Assembly: GCF_000237925.1 (NCBI RefSeq)
Contig: NW_017386097.1
Coordinates: forward strand, 1-64,000
Direction: 5' to 3'
Length of the DNA: 64,000 bases
Origin: Schistosoma mansoni
Lineage: Eukaryota; Platyhelminthes; Trematoda; Strigeidida; Schistosomatidae
How positions within the stretch are numbered: the stretch's first letter is position 1; every line of letters begins with the position of its first letter. Shown here piece after piece: positions 23,831 through 35,845 of this stretch. The position numbers and the translations under genes are program-made. The notes beneath the pieces were generated by a model. That model saw nothing but the letters and a program-made list of their open reading frames with translations. It had not been told where the DNA came from and searched no databases.

Positions 23831-24448
23831 ATGACATGGCTCAGCCTTGCAGACGCGGCCATTATGTGTAACCTATTATTATTCAGGTGTAACAATGAAA
23901 GTTGGCTACTCCGTCGATACTGGCGCAGAAGTTAGCGTTCTTCCTTCGAATTCTAATGACAGGATTCACGAGTCTGTTTTAAGCTTACAGGCGGCAAAAG
24001 GAAAACCGATCGCCACATATGGGAAAAGGTACGTTTACCTGAACGTGGATTTACGCAAATCCATTCACTGGATTTTCTTGGTTACAGATGTTTCTATGAC
24101 AATCATTGGTACAGACCTGCTACATCACAATCTACTCATCGACACACGCAAACGAAGGCTAGTAGACGGAAACACTAAGTTATCCGTTCGTGTAACTTTT
24201 TCTGGTCGCAACTTATCTCCGGTCATAATTAGGCACACAATAAACCCATTTTATCAACAATTAGTCGATAAGTATTCTGGAATATACCAACCGCAGCTGA
24301 AATTTTCGTGTGTAACCAACAATGTTACACACCACATCACGACTACAGGACCACCTATATTCTCGGAAGCACGCCTATCGCCTCACGAAAAGCTGCTGTT
24401 GGCCACAAACGAATTCAACCACATGATAGAGTTAGGAATAACTCGGCC

Positions 24449-25411
24449 GTGGGAACCAGTAAAAAGTGGAGTCCCCCAAGGCACAATCCTCGGTCCTCTT
24501 CTCTTTTTACTTTTTATAAATGAATTACCAACTATAGCTAAGTCATCCGTCCTACTATTCGCCGATGACATTAAGATTTGGAGACCCATATATAGCATGT
24601 CAGACAGAATAGTATTACAAAAAGATCTTAACTCATTAGTGGCATGGATGAACGGGTGGTCACTAGAAGTAAACCCTAATAAAAGTGTAGTGATGCAATT
24701 AAATAACTACGATGATTCGTATCACTATACAATATGTGGACTAGTGTTGTCCAAAGTAAGAAACTATAAGGATTTAGGAGTCATACTAAGTAATGATCTC
24801 AAAACAACCAGTTACTGTAAGGCTGCTGCTGCAAAAGGCTATAGAATATTATGGTCTATTCGTAAATCTTTCCGGTATCTGGATGAGGAAATGTTTAGAT
24901 TATTATACCCAACTTTCGTACGGCCACATTTGGAATACGGGATTCAAGCAGCGAGTCCTTGTTTCAAATGTGAGGCGGATATGTTAGAACGAGTTCAACG
25001 CCGCGGGACAAAAATGGTAAAAGGTCTATCTGGCCTAACTTATGAAGACAGACTGAGACACCTCAACTTATTTCCGTTATCTTACCGGCGAATACGGGGT
25101 GATCTAATATTGGCATATCGTATCCTGAACGATGACCTTGGTACTAACATGTCCTATCTTTTCCTCCCATCTAGGGCTGGTCATTTGAGAGGACATTCAA
25201 AGAAAGTCCAAAAACCGAGATCAAATCGTCTACATCTGGAGTTTCGATTCTCGCACCGAGTAGTGAATTACTGGAATTCTCTACCAGAACACGTAATATC
25301 AGCACCTTCTGTTGATATATTCAAGACGAGATTGGACCTCCTTTGTGTAACAAACCGCAAGGATTAAAATAGGTCACTAGACCTCCTATCCTTATTACTG
25401 AAGACTGAAGA
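24449..25411 (+). mobile_element. 5'-truncated young CR1-type LINE inside the Gypsy fossil
   Basis: About 960 bp from the RT motif EPVKSGVPQGTILG to the CTGAAGA tail. The translated part is residue-for-residue the same as the C-terminal 300 residues of the 946-residue ORF2 at 19113-21953, and the nucleotide stretches I compared are identical. Inverted relative to that copy, 4.4 kb away. The open frame at 23847-25367 is a chance fusion of the Gypsy protease region with this LINE piece. Confidence 0.92.
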
Positions 25412-25594
25412 CTGAATCAATATGCCGCTAAGATTAAATATTAAATAAAACAACATAGATACAGTTCAGGAAGGAACATAAAAACTCAGTGAAGGCGACA
25501 GATGAAATGGGAAAGCCATTATGAACTGAAACATTACAATCTCATATGGCATCAAAAAGAATAACAATAATCTACAAATAAAGAAACCATTAGG
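25412..25594. other. Unassigned filler between LINE piece and Gypsy fossil
   Basis: About 180 bp, A-rich, that matches neither the Gypsy copy nor the LINE; origin unknown. Confidence 0.4.
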
Positions 25595-27960
25595 AACATG
25601 CACACGAAACCATCAAAATGGATCTTACACCGACCATCAGTGTTTTAATGCGAAAACCATACACGATCGCCACCCTCATGTTCAAGATTTGACAGCTACC
25701 TTCAGGGGTACAACTGTCTTTTCGAAAATTGACTTGGTTAAAGCCTATAACCAAATCCCTACGGCTACTGAAGATATTACAGAAACCGCTATCATAACTC
25801 CCCTCGGACTCTACAAATTTCCGCGAATGACTTATGGCGTAAGAAACGCTGCCCAGATTTTCCAAAGGTTCATAGATGACGTTTTACAAGGTCTCAATTT
25901 TGTACATGCGTATGTTGATGACTGCTTGATTGCATGTCGGGACAGAAAATCCCATCTCTAGCATCTGGATATTGTGTCCGAACGACTGCAAAAGCATGGT
26001 ATTACTGTAAACACTCAGGAATGCCGAGTCGGAACCGACTCCTTAAATTTTCTAGGACACACTATTGATGCCCAAGGCATCCGACCTCTTAGAAGCAAAG
26101 TGGCGGCCAGTCTGGATTACCAAGAACCGACCACGATTAGGCAATTGCGCACATTTTACGGTGTTGTAAGTTTCTATAGACGGTTCATACCAAAATGCTC
26201 GTCCCTCATGAAACCGTTAACAGACCAACTTCGTGGAAATACGAAATCCATTAATCTAGACGACACCCACGCGAAAAGCATTCTCCACAGTTGAGGAATT
26301 TATCGCAAAGGCAACCATTCTAGCACATCAGGACACTCAAACGCTCGTTGGTATCGCAGTAGACGCATCCGATCCAGCAATCGGAGGAGTCTTACAATAA
26401 TGGGTTAACCACTCCTGGCAACTTTTATTATTTTCGTCAAGACGGTTGCTAAACACTAAATCGAGGTACAGCACGTTCGGTAGGGAACTCCTAGCTATGT
26501 ATTGTGCTGTACGGCATTTTCAACACTCTATCGAAGGAAGACAATTCACCCTTTTTTTGATCATAAACCCCTCACCTTCTCTTTAAGCTCATCTTCAGAC
26601 AAGTACTCACTCCGAATGTCTGGACAACTAGACTACATTTCGCAGTTTACTTCAGATATACAACACATTTCTGGAGCAAACAGTGTATTTGGTGACGCCT
26701 TGTCTCATATAACTTCCTTGAACAGTTTCCATGGAATGGACCTTCTTAAACTTGCCCAGCCTCAAAAAGAAGACACTGATCTTCAGCACGAGTTATCCTC
26801 AACAATCCTTAAACTGCGTATTGAACAAATGGGAACAGGTAAGGGAACCTTATTATGTGACAATGCTACAGGGGAAAAATCGCCCAATCGTGCCGAAACA
26901 TTATCGACGCAACGTCTTCAATACGTTGCACAATCTTTCTCATCCAGATGTTCATGCATCCATCAAGTTTATGGCAGAACGGTTTCGCTGGCTTGGTATG
27001 AATAAAGACGTGAGGGAGTGGGTACGCTCCAGTGTAAGCTGATAAAAATCTAAGGCCATTAGACACAACAAATGTCCGTTAGGCTCTTTTAAAACCCCTG
27101 ATGCTCGTTTCGACCATCCTCATCTGGATTTGATAAGACCTTTACCAAATTCAAATGGATACTCCTATCATTTAACATGGGTAGACCGTTTCACTCGATG
27201 GCAAGAAGCAGTACCTATCAAGGACCTTCCTACTGAAACAGTGGCCTGCGATGGGTAGCAAATTTCGGCTGCCCTTCAACCATCACTGCAGACCGCGGAT
27301 GCCATTTCGAATCTGAACTTTCCCGCTGTCCGACCACACTACTAGGAATCACTCGCTTCCAAACGACTGCCTACCACTCACAAGCAAACGGGTTGGTAGA
27401 ACTCTTTCGCTGACTACTAAAAGCTTCACTATCAGCTGCAAACGTTTCACAGTGGACCGATGCTCTTCCACTCATCTTACTAGGTATTCACAATGCAGTG
27501 GTTTATGGAACGACACTTCGACTTTCAGGAGAGTTAGTGGATCCTTCATATTCTTCATTGAACGTGGATTTAAACTCCTACACAAGCAGGCTTACAAACC
27601 CAATGCGTTCAGTTAAACCTGTTTCCACTAGACCGCAACGAAATGCTATTTTCGTTCAACCTGACTTGCGATATAGTACACATGTCTTCGTACGTCGAGA
27701 CTCACATCGGCGACCCCTCGAATCAGGATACGAAGGACCCTTCAAAGTTCTTCAGCGTGAACCTAAGTACTATATAGTCGATAAGAACGGCACTAAAGAT
27801 AACATCAGTATCGACCGAATCAAAGCAGCGTATTTATAAGGAAACCCCATCCACGTCGATTTTCCTTCGGTACATTCGAATGACATGGCTAATACACTTT
27901 TAGTACCTCATCCGACAGCCAACACGCATGTTGATGCTCCAACAGTATCTGAAAATAAAC

Positions 27961-28336
27961 TGACTCACAGTATATTGACTTGGTGTACCAGATCACGTCG
28001 GTCTCACCAATGACGATGCAACGGATGTTCTAGTTTTACAACTAGCTACCAGTAGCACCTTCTATATTCGATCGTTCCCAGTCAGATAGAAATCAGAAGT
28101 CAGACGAGAAGAGGCAGGAAAGATATATTTGATTCGTTACCAATATATCGAGGACCTTTTCTATAAGCTGGCTAATGAAACGTAGGAGCTGTGTCCCACG
28201 CCGTGTTGAAACGTGATCTGGTACGGATGCATGACCGAAAGCCTTCAGTTAAACAAGTCCACTTAAACAACATGGTCAGCATCCAATGTCGAACACTTAA
28301 TGAGCTATTGATTTTGGGGAATTATTTACAGCTACA
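27961..28336 (-). repeat. 3' LTR of the Gypsy provirus
   Basis: 376 bp, TG...CA ends. Just inside it on the minus strand is a purine-rich tract, CTAGGAGGGGGAGTGATC (28354-28337), a likely polypurine tract. Confidence 0.92.
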
Positions 28337-28868
28337 GATCACTCCCCCTCCTAGTGAGGTAGTGATGCCCCTAAGACGTGACCAGCCAGAAGTTTAAACC
28401 CAACGAGTTTGTCGTTGGTAAACACTCTTCTGATAGCTTGCTTCGTTTAGCAGCGTCTGGTCGTCTTTCCTTAAACTATGGGACCAAAATGTACAACATA
28501 GCAATAAAGAGATATAGTACAATGAAAAATTCCGGTTCCTTGCGAAACTTCGTCGTTCTTTTCCAGCCGTCCTGGAAAAGAGGAAAAATAGAACGTGTGA
28601 GTGCATATCAAAAATACACTCGTACTTGCGTAGGGACACAAGATGAGCGGGAAAAAAAAAGAATAAACTAATACACTTACAAAAAGCGTAAAAGCGATCG
28701 GAAAAAAATGGTTTTCCTTTGGTTTTTTTTGTATATAAAAATATATATATATACGCTCAAAAAAAAAATTTAAAAAATGCTTTTTTTTATATAAATAAAA
28801 AAAATGAGCATATTAAAAAAAATTTTATAATAAACTATGCAAGGGTAATTCAAGATAAAGCTTATGTC

Positions 28869-29942
28869 CTACGTGCAATATTCGTTAAGATGTTCTGGAA
28901 ATCTTACCCGTCTTCCAGAACGCGTTGTTTTAGGTTTATCTATCGACGTTGACGAAGTATCAAGTTGTGTGTCGGCTGTCGTGTAGGGTACTACGAGTGT
29001 AGTAGCTGTGTCGTTTGCTTGTACCGAAGGAAAATCGACGTAGCTAGGGTTTCCTTCTAAGTACGCTGCTTTGAGTCGGTCGATACTGATGCTATCGTTC
29101 GTACCGTTCTTATCTACTACATAGTACCTAGGTTCGCGTTGAAGAACTTTGAAGGGTCCTTCGTATGCTGATTCGAGGGGTCGTCGATGTGAGTCTCGAC
29201 GAACGAAGACGTGTGTACTATGTCGTAATTCGGGTTGAACGAAAACATCAGTTGATTGAGGTCGAGTGTGAGCAGGTTTAACTGAACGCATAGCGTTTGT
29301 AAGCCTACTCGTGTAAGAGTTTAGATCCATGTTCAATGAAGAAGCTGAAGGATCCACGAATTCTCCTGGGAGTCGAAGTGTCGTTCCGTAAACGAGTTGA
29401 GATGCCGTGTATCCAATGTCAGCTTTCACTGCATTGCGGATACCTAGCAAGACGAGTGGAAGAGCGTCTGTCCACTGTGAAACGTTTGAAGCTGATAATG
29501 AGGCTTTTAGTTGTCGATGAAAACGTTCTACCAACCCGTTTGCTTGTGGGTGGTAGGCGGTCGTTCGGAAGCGCGTGATTCCTAAAAGTGAGGTTAGACA
29601 ACGGAAAAGTCCAGATTCAAACTGGCGTCCGCGGTCTGTAGTGATTGTGGAAGGGCAGCCGAAACTTGCTACCCATCGTTCGACGAAAGCGCGGGCCACG
29701 GTTTCAGCAGTAATGTCCTTAATCGGTACTGCTTCTGGCCATCGAGTAAAACGGTCCACGCATGTTAGGAGATATGAGTATCCGTTCGAGTCGGGTAAGG
29801 GTCCTACCAAATCTATATGGACGTGGTCGAAACGAGCGTCAGGGGTTTTGAAAGAGCCTAAGGGACATTTGTTGTGTCTTACGACCTTAGCTTTCTGACA
29901 GCTAACACAGGAGCGTGCCCACTCCCTCACGTCTTTATTCAT
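28869..29942 (-). pseudogene. Gypsy fossil: integrase region
   Basis: Integrase core and C-terminal part of the provirus. Visible blocks are [34 protein letters not shown] and [20 protein letters not shown], ending in [16 protein letters not shown]. The family is a DDE integrase that inserts element cDNA. Confidence 0.88.
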
Positions 29943-29948
29943 GCCAGG

Positions 29949-31952
29949 CTAGCAAAAGCGTTCGGCTATAAGTTTGACTGTTGCACGAGCACCTGGATGA
30001 GAAAGATTGTGCAACGTATTGAAGACGTTGCGGCGATAATGTTTTGGTACAATTGGACGATCCCTACCTGTAGATGTGTCACAGAGTAAGGTTTCCTTAC
30101 CTGTTCCCATCTGCCTAACACTAAGTTTAAGAGTTGTCGAGGATAACTCATGCTGAAGATCAATGTCTTCTTTTTGAAGCTGAGCGAGTTTAAGAAGGTC
30201 GATTCCTTGGAAACTGTTCAAGAAGCTAATTCGAGACAAGGCGTCTGCGACTACATTGTTTGCTCCAGAAATATGTTGTATGTCTGAAGTAAACTGCGAA
30301 ATGTAGTCGAGTTGTCGAGACTCTCGCGGTGAGTACTTGTCTGAAGATGAATTTAAAGAGAAGGTAAGAGGTTTGTGATCGGTAAAAAGCGTGAATTCTC
30401 TTCCTTCGATGGAATGTTGAAAATGCCGTACAGCACAATACATAGCTAGGAGTTCCCTACCGAACGTGCTGTACCTAGATTCCGCGTCTAACAACCGTCT
30501 CGAGGAAAATCCTAGAGGTTGCCACGAGTTGTTAACCCATTGTTGTAAGACTGCTCCGATTGCTGAGTCGGATGCGTCTACTGCGATACTAATGGGCGCT
30601 TGAGTGTCCTGATGAGCAAGCAGGGTTGCTTTAGCGATGTGTTCCTTAACTGTGGAGAATGCTTTACGGGCTATGTCGTCTAAACTAATTGATTTCGCAT
30701 TTCCACGAAGCTGATCGGTTAACGGTTTCATAAGGGACGCGCATTTAAGTATGAACCGTCTATAGAAACTTACGAGTCCGTTAAAAGTTCGTAAGTGCTT
30801 GATCGTGGTCGGTTCTGGGTAATCCAGAATGGCCGCCACTTTGCTCCTAAGGGGTCGGATGCCTTGGGCATCAATAGTGTGTCCTAAGAAGTCTAAGGAG
30901 TTAGTCCCGATTTGGCATTTCTGAATGTTGACAGTAATGCCATGCCTTTGGAGTCGATCGAAAACAATGTCCAGATGCTTGAGATGCGATTCTCTGTCCG
31001 GACTTGCTATTAGACAGTCACCAACATACGCATGTACGAAGTTGAGACCTCGGAAGACATCGTCGATAAACCTTTGGAAGGTTTGAGCCGCATTTCTTAA
31101 ACCAAAAGGCATTCGTAGAAATTCGTAAAGACCGAAAGGAGTGATGATGGCGGTTTTAGGAATGTCGTCAGGTGCCATCGGGATTTGGTTATAAGCTTTA
31201 ACCAAGTCGATTTTCGAAAAGACAGTTGTACCTTTCAAGGTAGCTGTCAAATCGTGAATATGAGGCAGCGGGTAACGATCGGGAATGGTTTTAGCATTCA
31301 GACGCCGATAATCACCAGTTGGCCGCCAATCGTTGCTGTCCTTTTTAGGGACCATGTGCAATGGGGATGCCCATGGACTATTCGATGGTCGAATTATCCC
31401 TAGGTCCATCATGTGGTCGAATTCGTTTTTAGCTAACCTAAGCTTCTCGGGAGCGAGTCTTCGGGCTTTCGAGAATACAGGTGGTCCTGTAGTCGAGATG
31501 TGATGTGTAACATTGCTGGTTACACAAGGTAATTTCGATTGCGATTGGTATATCCCGGGGTATTTGTCGAGTACTGATTGGTACAATGGGTCTATGGCGT
31601 GCTTAATCGTGACTGGGGATAACCTGCAACCAGAACAAGGAGTTACGCAAACAGATAACTTAGTGTTTCCGTCTATTAACCTTCGTGAGCGTGTGTCGAT
31701 GAGTAGATTGTGGTGTTGTAACAGGTCTATACCAATGATTGGCATAGAGACGTCTGCAACAACGAAAATCCAGTGGATGGGTTTGCGTAAACCCACGTTA
31801 AGGTAGACGTACCTTTTACCGTAAGTAGCGATCGGTTTTCCGTTTGCCGCCTGTAAACTTAAAACAGACTCGCGAAGTCTGTCGTCGGGATTTGCTGGAA
31901 GAACGCTAACTTCTGCGCCAGTGTCGACGAGGTAGCGAACTTTCGTAGTCAC
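29949..31952 (-). pseudogene. Gypsy fossil: protease, reverse transcriptase and RNase H region
   Basis: In order: aspartic protease ([11 protein letters not shown]), reverse transcriptase ([35 protein letters not shown]), connection, RNase H ([30 protein letters not shown]) and the start of the integrase zinc-finger region. Typical Ty3/Gypsy order with integrase after RNase H. Confidence 0.88.
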
Positions 31953-31999
31953 ATCTGTGACGTATAACAGACGGCTGTGTTCGCCGGCTACGGTTGCCG

Positions 32000-32710
32000 T
32001 TAACGCGTGCCGGCTGGGAAGTTTCCCGAACTGTTTTTCGTGTCACTCGATTTTGGGGTCGGATAATTGCAGGGCTTCCTGCAATTTCTAGAGGATTTAC
32101 CGTACTGGTTGTGATACCAGCACCAGTCGGGGTTGTCTGTCTCTCGTGGTCGAGAGACAGATCTCTTACGTGAAACGCTCCTACGTGAGGATTTTGACCG
32201 ACTACGGTCATTACGAACTCTAAGATATCGTGTAAGCGTGTGACATAGTTCGGCCATGTCAGTCGAGGTCGATTGGGGTTTTTCTTTGATGGAAAAAACC
32301 TCGGCCTTAGAAAATTTCGTGATTTCCAAGATTCGATCGGCAGATGCAGCTAGTTCATCTATGGCATTGTTTTGAAATGAAACAAGCACTGCCTGCACCT
32401 GTTGAGGGAGTTTAGACAAGAAAAGTTGTCGAAATAGGCCATCATCGAAAGTTCGTTGGCCGATGACTTCTCTCATTCTAAGCAACATGTCCGTCGCAGA
32501 ACCATGTTGTTAGTCGATATTGTTAAGGAGTTGGTCTAATCGTTGTCGATCAGTTAGGTCTCCGCGTTTTAAAATCGATAGTTTGAGCGTTTCGTAAGGT
32601 TCGGGAACATCACTAGTAAACATACTAGGTGTTACGTACCTGTTAAACTCGCGCGGTAACACCTTAACTACCGCGAGGAAACGTGTGCGCGAGTCCGTGA
32701 CTCCGTGCAT
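32000..32710 (-). pseudogene. Gypsy fossil: gag region
   Basis: Gag-type capsid segment (LPQQVQAVLVSFQNNAIDEL), an RS-rich stretch, then a CHCC knuckle, CWYHNQYGKSSRNCRKPC (C-x2-H-x9-C-x3-C). This CHCC form marks the CsRn1/Kabuki/Boudicca group. Confidence 0.85.
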
Positions 32711-32958
32711 GCAAAAATTGGCTTCTGCATAGCAGAACCAGGACTCGATATTGTCGGGCTAAAATGGCGTTAACTGAATCGAAATAGGGGGAATAGACTT
32801 TAACTTAAAAACCTTGGGTGAGTGTTCCGTCATAGTAATAAAGATAACGAAAAATGTCTAGTTAAAATATATCCGGAAAAAAAATTCGCGAAAAAAAGTA
32901 TATCACAATATATAAAATTCAAATAAAGAATAACAATAATAATATTCCAAAATGGAAC

Positions 32959-33334
32959 AGACTCACAGTATATTGACTTGGTGTACCAGATCACGTCGGT
33001 CTCACCAATGACGATGCAACGGATGTTCTAGTTTTACAACTAGCTACCAGTAGCACCTTCTATATTCGATCGTTCCCAGTCAGATAGAAATCAGAAGTCA
33101 GACGAGAAGAGGCAGGAAAGATATATTTGATTCGTTACCAATATATCGAGGACCTTTTCTATAAGCTGGCTAATGAAACGTAGGAGCTGTGTCCCACGCC
33201 GTGTTGAAACGTGATCTGGTACGGATGCATGACCGAAAGCCTTCAGTTAAACAAGTCCACTTAAACAACATGGTCAGCATCCAATGTCGAACACTTAATG
33301 AGCTATTGATTTTGGGGAATTATTTACAGCTACA
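32959..33334 (-). repeat. 5' LTR of the Gypsy provirus
   Basis: Same 376-bp sequence as 27961-28336. The primer-binding site should lie just below 32959 on the minus strand (begins GTTCCATTTTGG); I could not assign its tRNA. Confidence 0.92.
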
Positions 33335-33395
33335 AAACGATTATTGCACGTAAGATACCAGTTAACATTTTGCTTTATCCCGATTTTCCTTCCTA
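33335..33395 (+). mobile_element. 3' remnant of the old Gypsy copy
   Basis: Resumes the older copy after the insertion: the ACGATTATTGCACGTA stretch corresponds to the end of the integrase region in the young copy. No LTR follows. Confidence 0.7.
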
Positions 33396-33619
33396 TTATA
33401 TATAATAAAAAACTTGATATGCTTATACTCGTCAAGTGAAAGCTTCTATTCCATCCAAAACCATTTGAGCCATTTATCTTATGCCTTGTTCAGTCATTCA
33501 CTACATCCTAGCTAAAAGCAGTTTAGTCGAATTTTGCCTAGCTTCCGTTGTTTGTCGAGAGGTTCAATTATTCTTACATTTTTACTAGCATTTTGGGTAA
33601 ACGTTGACGAGACTTTAGT

Positions 33620-33745
33620 TTACGAACCAATCAGATATAAGATAGCAGGTCTAGGATTTGGGCGCGAAATTCATGTGTCTATTTGGCATTATAGCTGATG
33701 TCAGTTCATAATGAAAACTCTGGATCTAGTTCCTAACATTAACCA
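33620..33745 (-). repeat. MITE-like repeat F, partial copy
   Basis: Shares the 'tgacatcagctataatgcca' region (inverted here, near 33688-33707) with copies at 45085 and 57955. Remaining sequence to 34076 is unassigned. Confidence 0.55.
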
Positions 33746-34076
33746 TCAACTGTTAATCATAATTCTAATTCCTCAAACTGGTTTATAACCTTCTGCTTCC
33801 TACAAATGCTTTTTACACCTGACTAGGCGACGTTTGTCGCTCCTCAAAGTCCTCTTGCAAAAGAGCTCTTTTTTTAACATTCCCATGGCCTAGGCCATGG
33901 GACATTTTGGTTTGACACGGAAGACTAAACATCGTTAAGATGCAACGCACCCGGAATTATGCTATATAACAGTCTCGACTGCCAAGGGAACCCTGTTTCG
34001 CGCTCACTTCATTGCTAATTGCTTTCAGTTTCCTTCATTGTTAAACTTTACCACATCTTGCGTGTACAATATGCGA

Positions 34077-34606
34077 ACCCCCAATTGCCCTGGCACGACT
34101 GAGGGTGGGGAGTGTCAACTCTCAAAATGATCTAACGTGGCGTTACGTATATAGCCATTGTTTGGCAAGTCCTACTCACTGCCTTTTCGCAGTGGGGGTA
34201 TTTTTTACGAAATTGAGGAAGCGAAAGGAGAGTGTTTGGCTCTTTAACCAGGTTTGTGGATATAGAGGATCCACCTAGGGGACTTTGGTAAAACCCTGAT
34301 TTCAAACCAGTGATGCACACGGGCTCCAGGCTTGTGAGGAGACAAATGACGTATGGACCTAGTGTTGGTCACCGGCTACTATGAGACTGCACTCCCTAGC
34401 GTTGCTCCACTGCCTTGTGGATTAGAACATTATATCAAGGGCCCGTAGCGTAGGGTCCTAATGAAATCACCTGCCTCGGTTCGGGCATCCATACAGTATT
34501 CCAGTCCTCACAAAAACCAATGATAACTACTACTGGCGTCATTGTTATTGCTTGGCGCATGTATTTGGTGCCCTCTTGTATCAGCGTTTATGTGTTCAAA
34601 TAAATA
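34077..34606 (+). repeat. R500 interspersed repeat, copy 3
   Basis: Full-length copy, somewhat more diverged than copies 1 and 2, starting CCCCCAATTGCCCTGG and ending TGTGTTCAAATAAAT. It ends only about 45 bp upstream of the exon that begins at 34651. Confidence 0.82.
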
Positions 34607-34650
34607 TTGTATGTACTGAATTCTCTTTCTCTTGCTCTTCTCTCTTCCAG

Positions 34651-34878
34651 ATTCTCAGAAGAACACTCCCCTACACTTTCTCAGCTGCCACGTTTCCCCC
34701 GGGCTAATTACCAACAACTGAATATCACTATGCGAAGTCCCCATGATAAGTTTTTCTATGATGTCTATAGTGTGATAAGTCAATGGGAGTTCATAATTCT
34801 TCGCATCCAGACAATACTTTTGTGGGAACGTGTGGTCCCAAGTTTTGTTTTCACAGCATTCGTACACCTTGTGTTCTT
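34651..34878 (+). CDS. FAM134/RETREG-like ER-phagy receptor, first visible exon
   Basis: First recognised exon of a gene with exons 34651-34878, 34911-35017, 36825-36991, 38755-39146 and 40079-40340; all four junctions agree in phase (2, 1, 0, 2), giving about 384 residues without the missing 5' end. RETREG proteins sit in the ER membrane through a reticulon-homology domain, curve it, and recruit LC3/GABARAP to drive ER-phagy. This exon encodes YDVYSVISQWEFIILRIQTI, LLWERVVPSF and VFTAFVHLVF: the amphipathic lead-in 'WE..i.r.Qt.LLW..' and the first arm of hairpin 1, as in FAM134 proteins. It follows a pyrimidine-rich CTCTTCCAG acceptor. An ATG inside at 34730 could be the start, but the acceptor implies an upstream exon, which I could not find; the nested transposons upstream may separate it. 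Confidence 0.8.
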
Positions 34879-34910
34879 GTAAATTTTTAATTATCACTCA
34901 TTATTTACAG

Positions 34911-35017
34911 ATCATTTATAAAAAGCAACTTCAGCACACTGTTTATTTTCTGTCTGGCGTTGTTTCTTGTCCTGTTATGCAACCTCTTACAACCTCTAAT
35001 GGCGAGATTTTTTCTAG
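34911..35017 (+). CDS. RETREG-like gene, exon 2 (hairpin 1 second arm)
   Basis: Short 107-bp exon after a 32-bp intron (GTAAAT...TTTACAG), the tiny first-intron type common in schistosome genes. Encodes SFIKSNFSTLFIFCLALFLV and LLCNLLQPLMARFFLG, a hydrophobic arm followed by the start of the inter-hairpin helix. Ends at a GTACGT donor in phase 1. Confidence 0.82.
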
Positions 35018-35353
35018 GTACGTGTTTGCAAAATTTGTATTATACACTTGGTTCTCTTGGAATATATGTGATTCCGAGATTATTTACGTAGTTAAGATCG
35101 TTCACATCTGTTACTGACTTGACTCCTCACTATAGATGGAGAGGAAAGTTTGCTAACGTACCCCATATTTTGCTAAAGTCTACCATTCTGCTGATGTGGT
35201 TCTTCATGTTAAATGTACTAAAATAAGCATTTTTTTCATAAGTAATGACTTTAGCATTTGCTTAAGGAGCTTTGTAAATTTTAGCTATCAATGGTTTCAT
35301 TTTAATGGGTTTATGAGATTCCTGCCACATCTTGTATGTTTGCGAAAGATTTA

Positions 35354-35845
35354 TCCCCCAAATGCCCTGGTACGGCCGAGAGTGGGGAGAGTGCTCTCAC
35401 ACATGGCCACACGTATATAGCCTCTGACAGGGAAGTCCTACTCACTGCTTTCTCGTGGCGGGGGTGTTGTTTAAGAAAATGAGGGAACGAAAAGCGAATG
35501 TCCGGCGCTTTACCGGATTGGTAGACACGGAAAGTCCACCTAGGCGAGTTGGAAAACCCTGATTCCAAACCAATCGTGCACATGGGCTCCAGTATCATAA
35601 GGGAACAAATGGCGTATGAATCAATCGTTGGTCACCGGCTACCATGGAACTGCATCTCCTTACGATGCTTCACTGTCTTGTGGATCAGATCTTTAGGTCA
35701 AAGGCTCCGGATGTGGTCCCCTAAGAAAACCACCTGCTTCAGTTTGGGCACCTGAGCAGTATCACAGCCCTCACACAAATCGAATGAGATTTGTGCGGCG
35801 CATATGTATTCGGTGCCCATTCGTACCAATATTTGTGTATGTTCG
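35354..35845 (+). repeat. R500 interspersed repeat, copy 4 (in RETREG-like intron)
   Basis: Nearly full-length copy in sense orientation in the intron between exons 2 and 3. Starts CCCCCAAATGCCCTGG and ends near ATTTGTGTATGTTCG. Confidence 0.85.

Larger units (their letters stand above)
23840..27960 (+). mobile_element. Old Gypsy (CsRn1/Boudicca-type) fragment, interrupted
   Basis: Broken fossil of the same family as the provirus at 27961-33334. From left to right it keeps protease, part of reverse transcriptase, RNase H and integrase regions and the integrase C-terminal part; gag and both LTRs are not seen. It carries many breaks. A young CR1 piece sits in it at 24449-25411 and the young Gypsy provirus at 27961. 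Its 3' remnant continues at 33335. Confidence 0.88.
27961..33334 (-). mobile_element. Young Gypsy (CsRn1/Boudicca-type) LTR provirus
   Basis: A 5.37-kb provirus in structure complete: LTR, gag, protease, RT, RNase H, integrase, LTR, on the minus strand. It is flanked by the 4-bp duplication AAAC (27957-27960 and 33335-33338) and inserted into an older member of its own family. The two LTRs are almost identical over 376 bp, so insertion was very recent. The coding part looks broken, with a few breaks (about three or four). Family evidence: CHCC-type gag motif, 4-bp duplication and pol order, as in CsRn1, Kabuki and Boudicca. Confidence 0.93.

Noticed and set aside
23847-25367. A 506-residue open frame that looks like a protease-RT fusion gene
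   Set aside because: It is a chance in-frame join of a Gypsy protease region and an inserted 5'-truncated CR1 piece; the second part is the same sequence as the 19.1-20.0-kb LINE.
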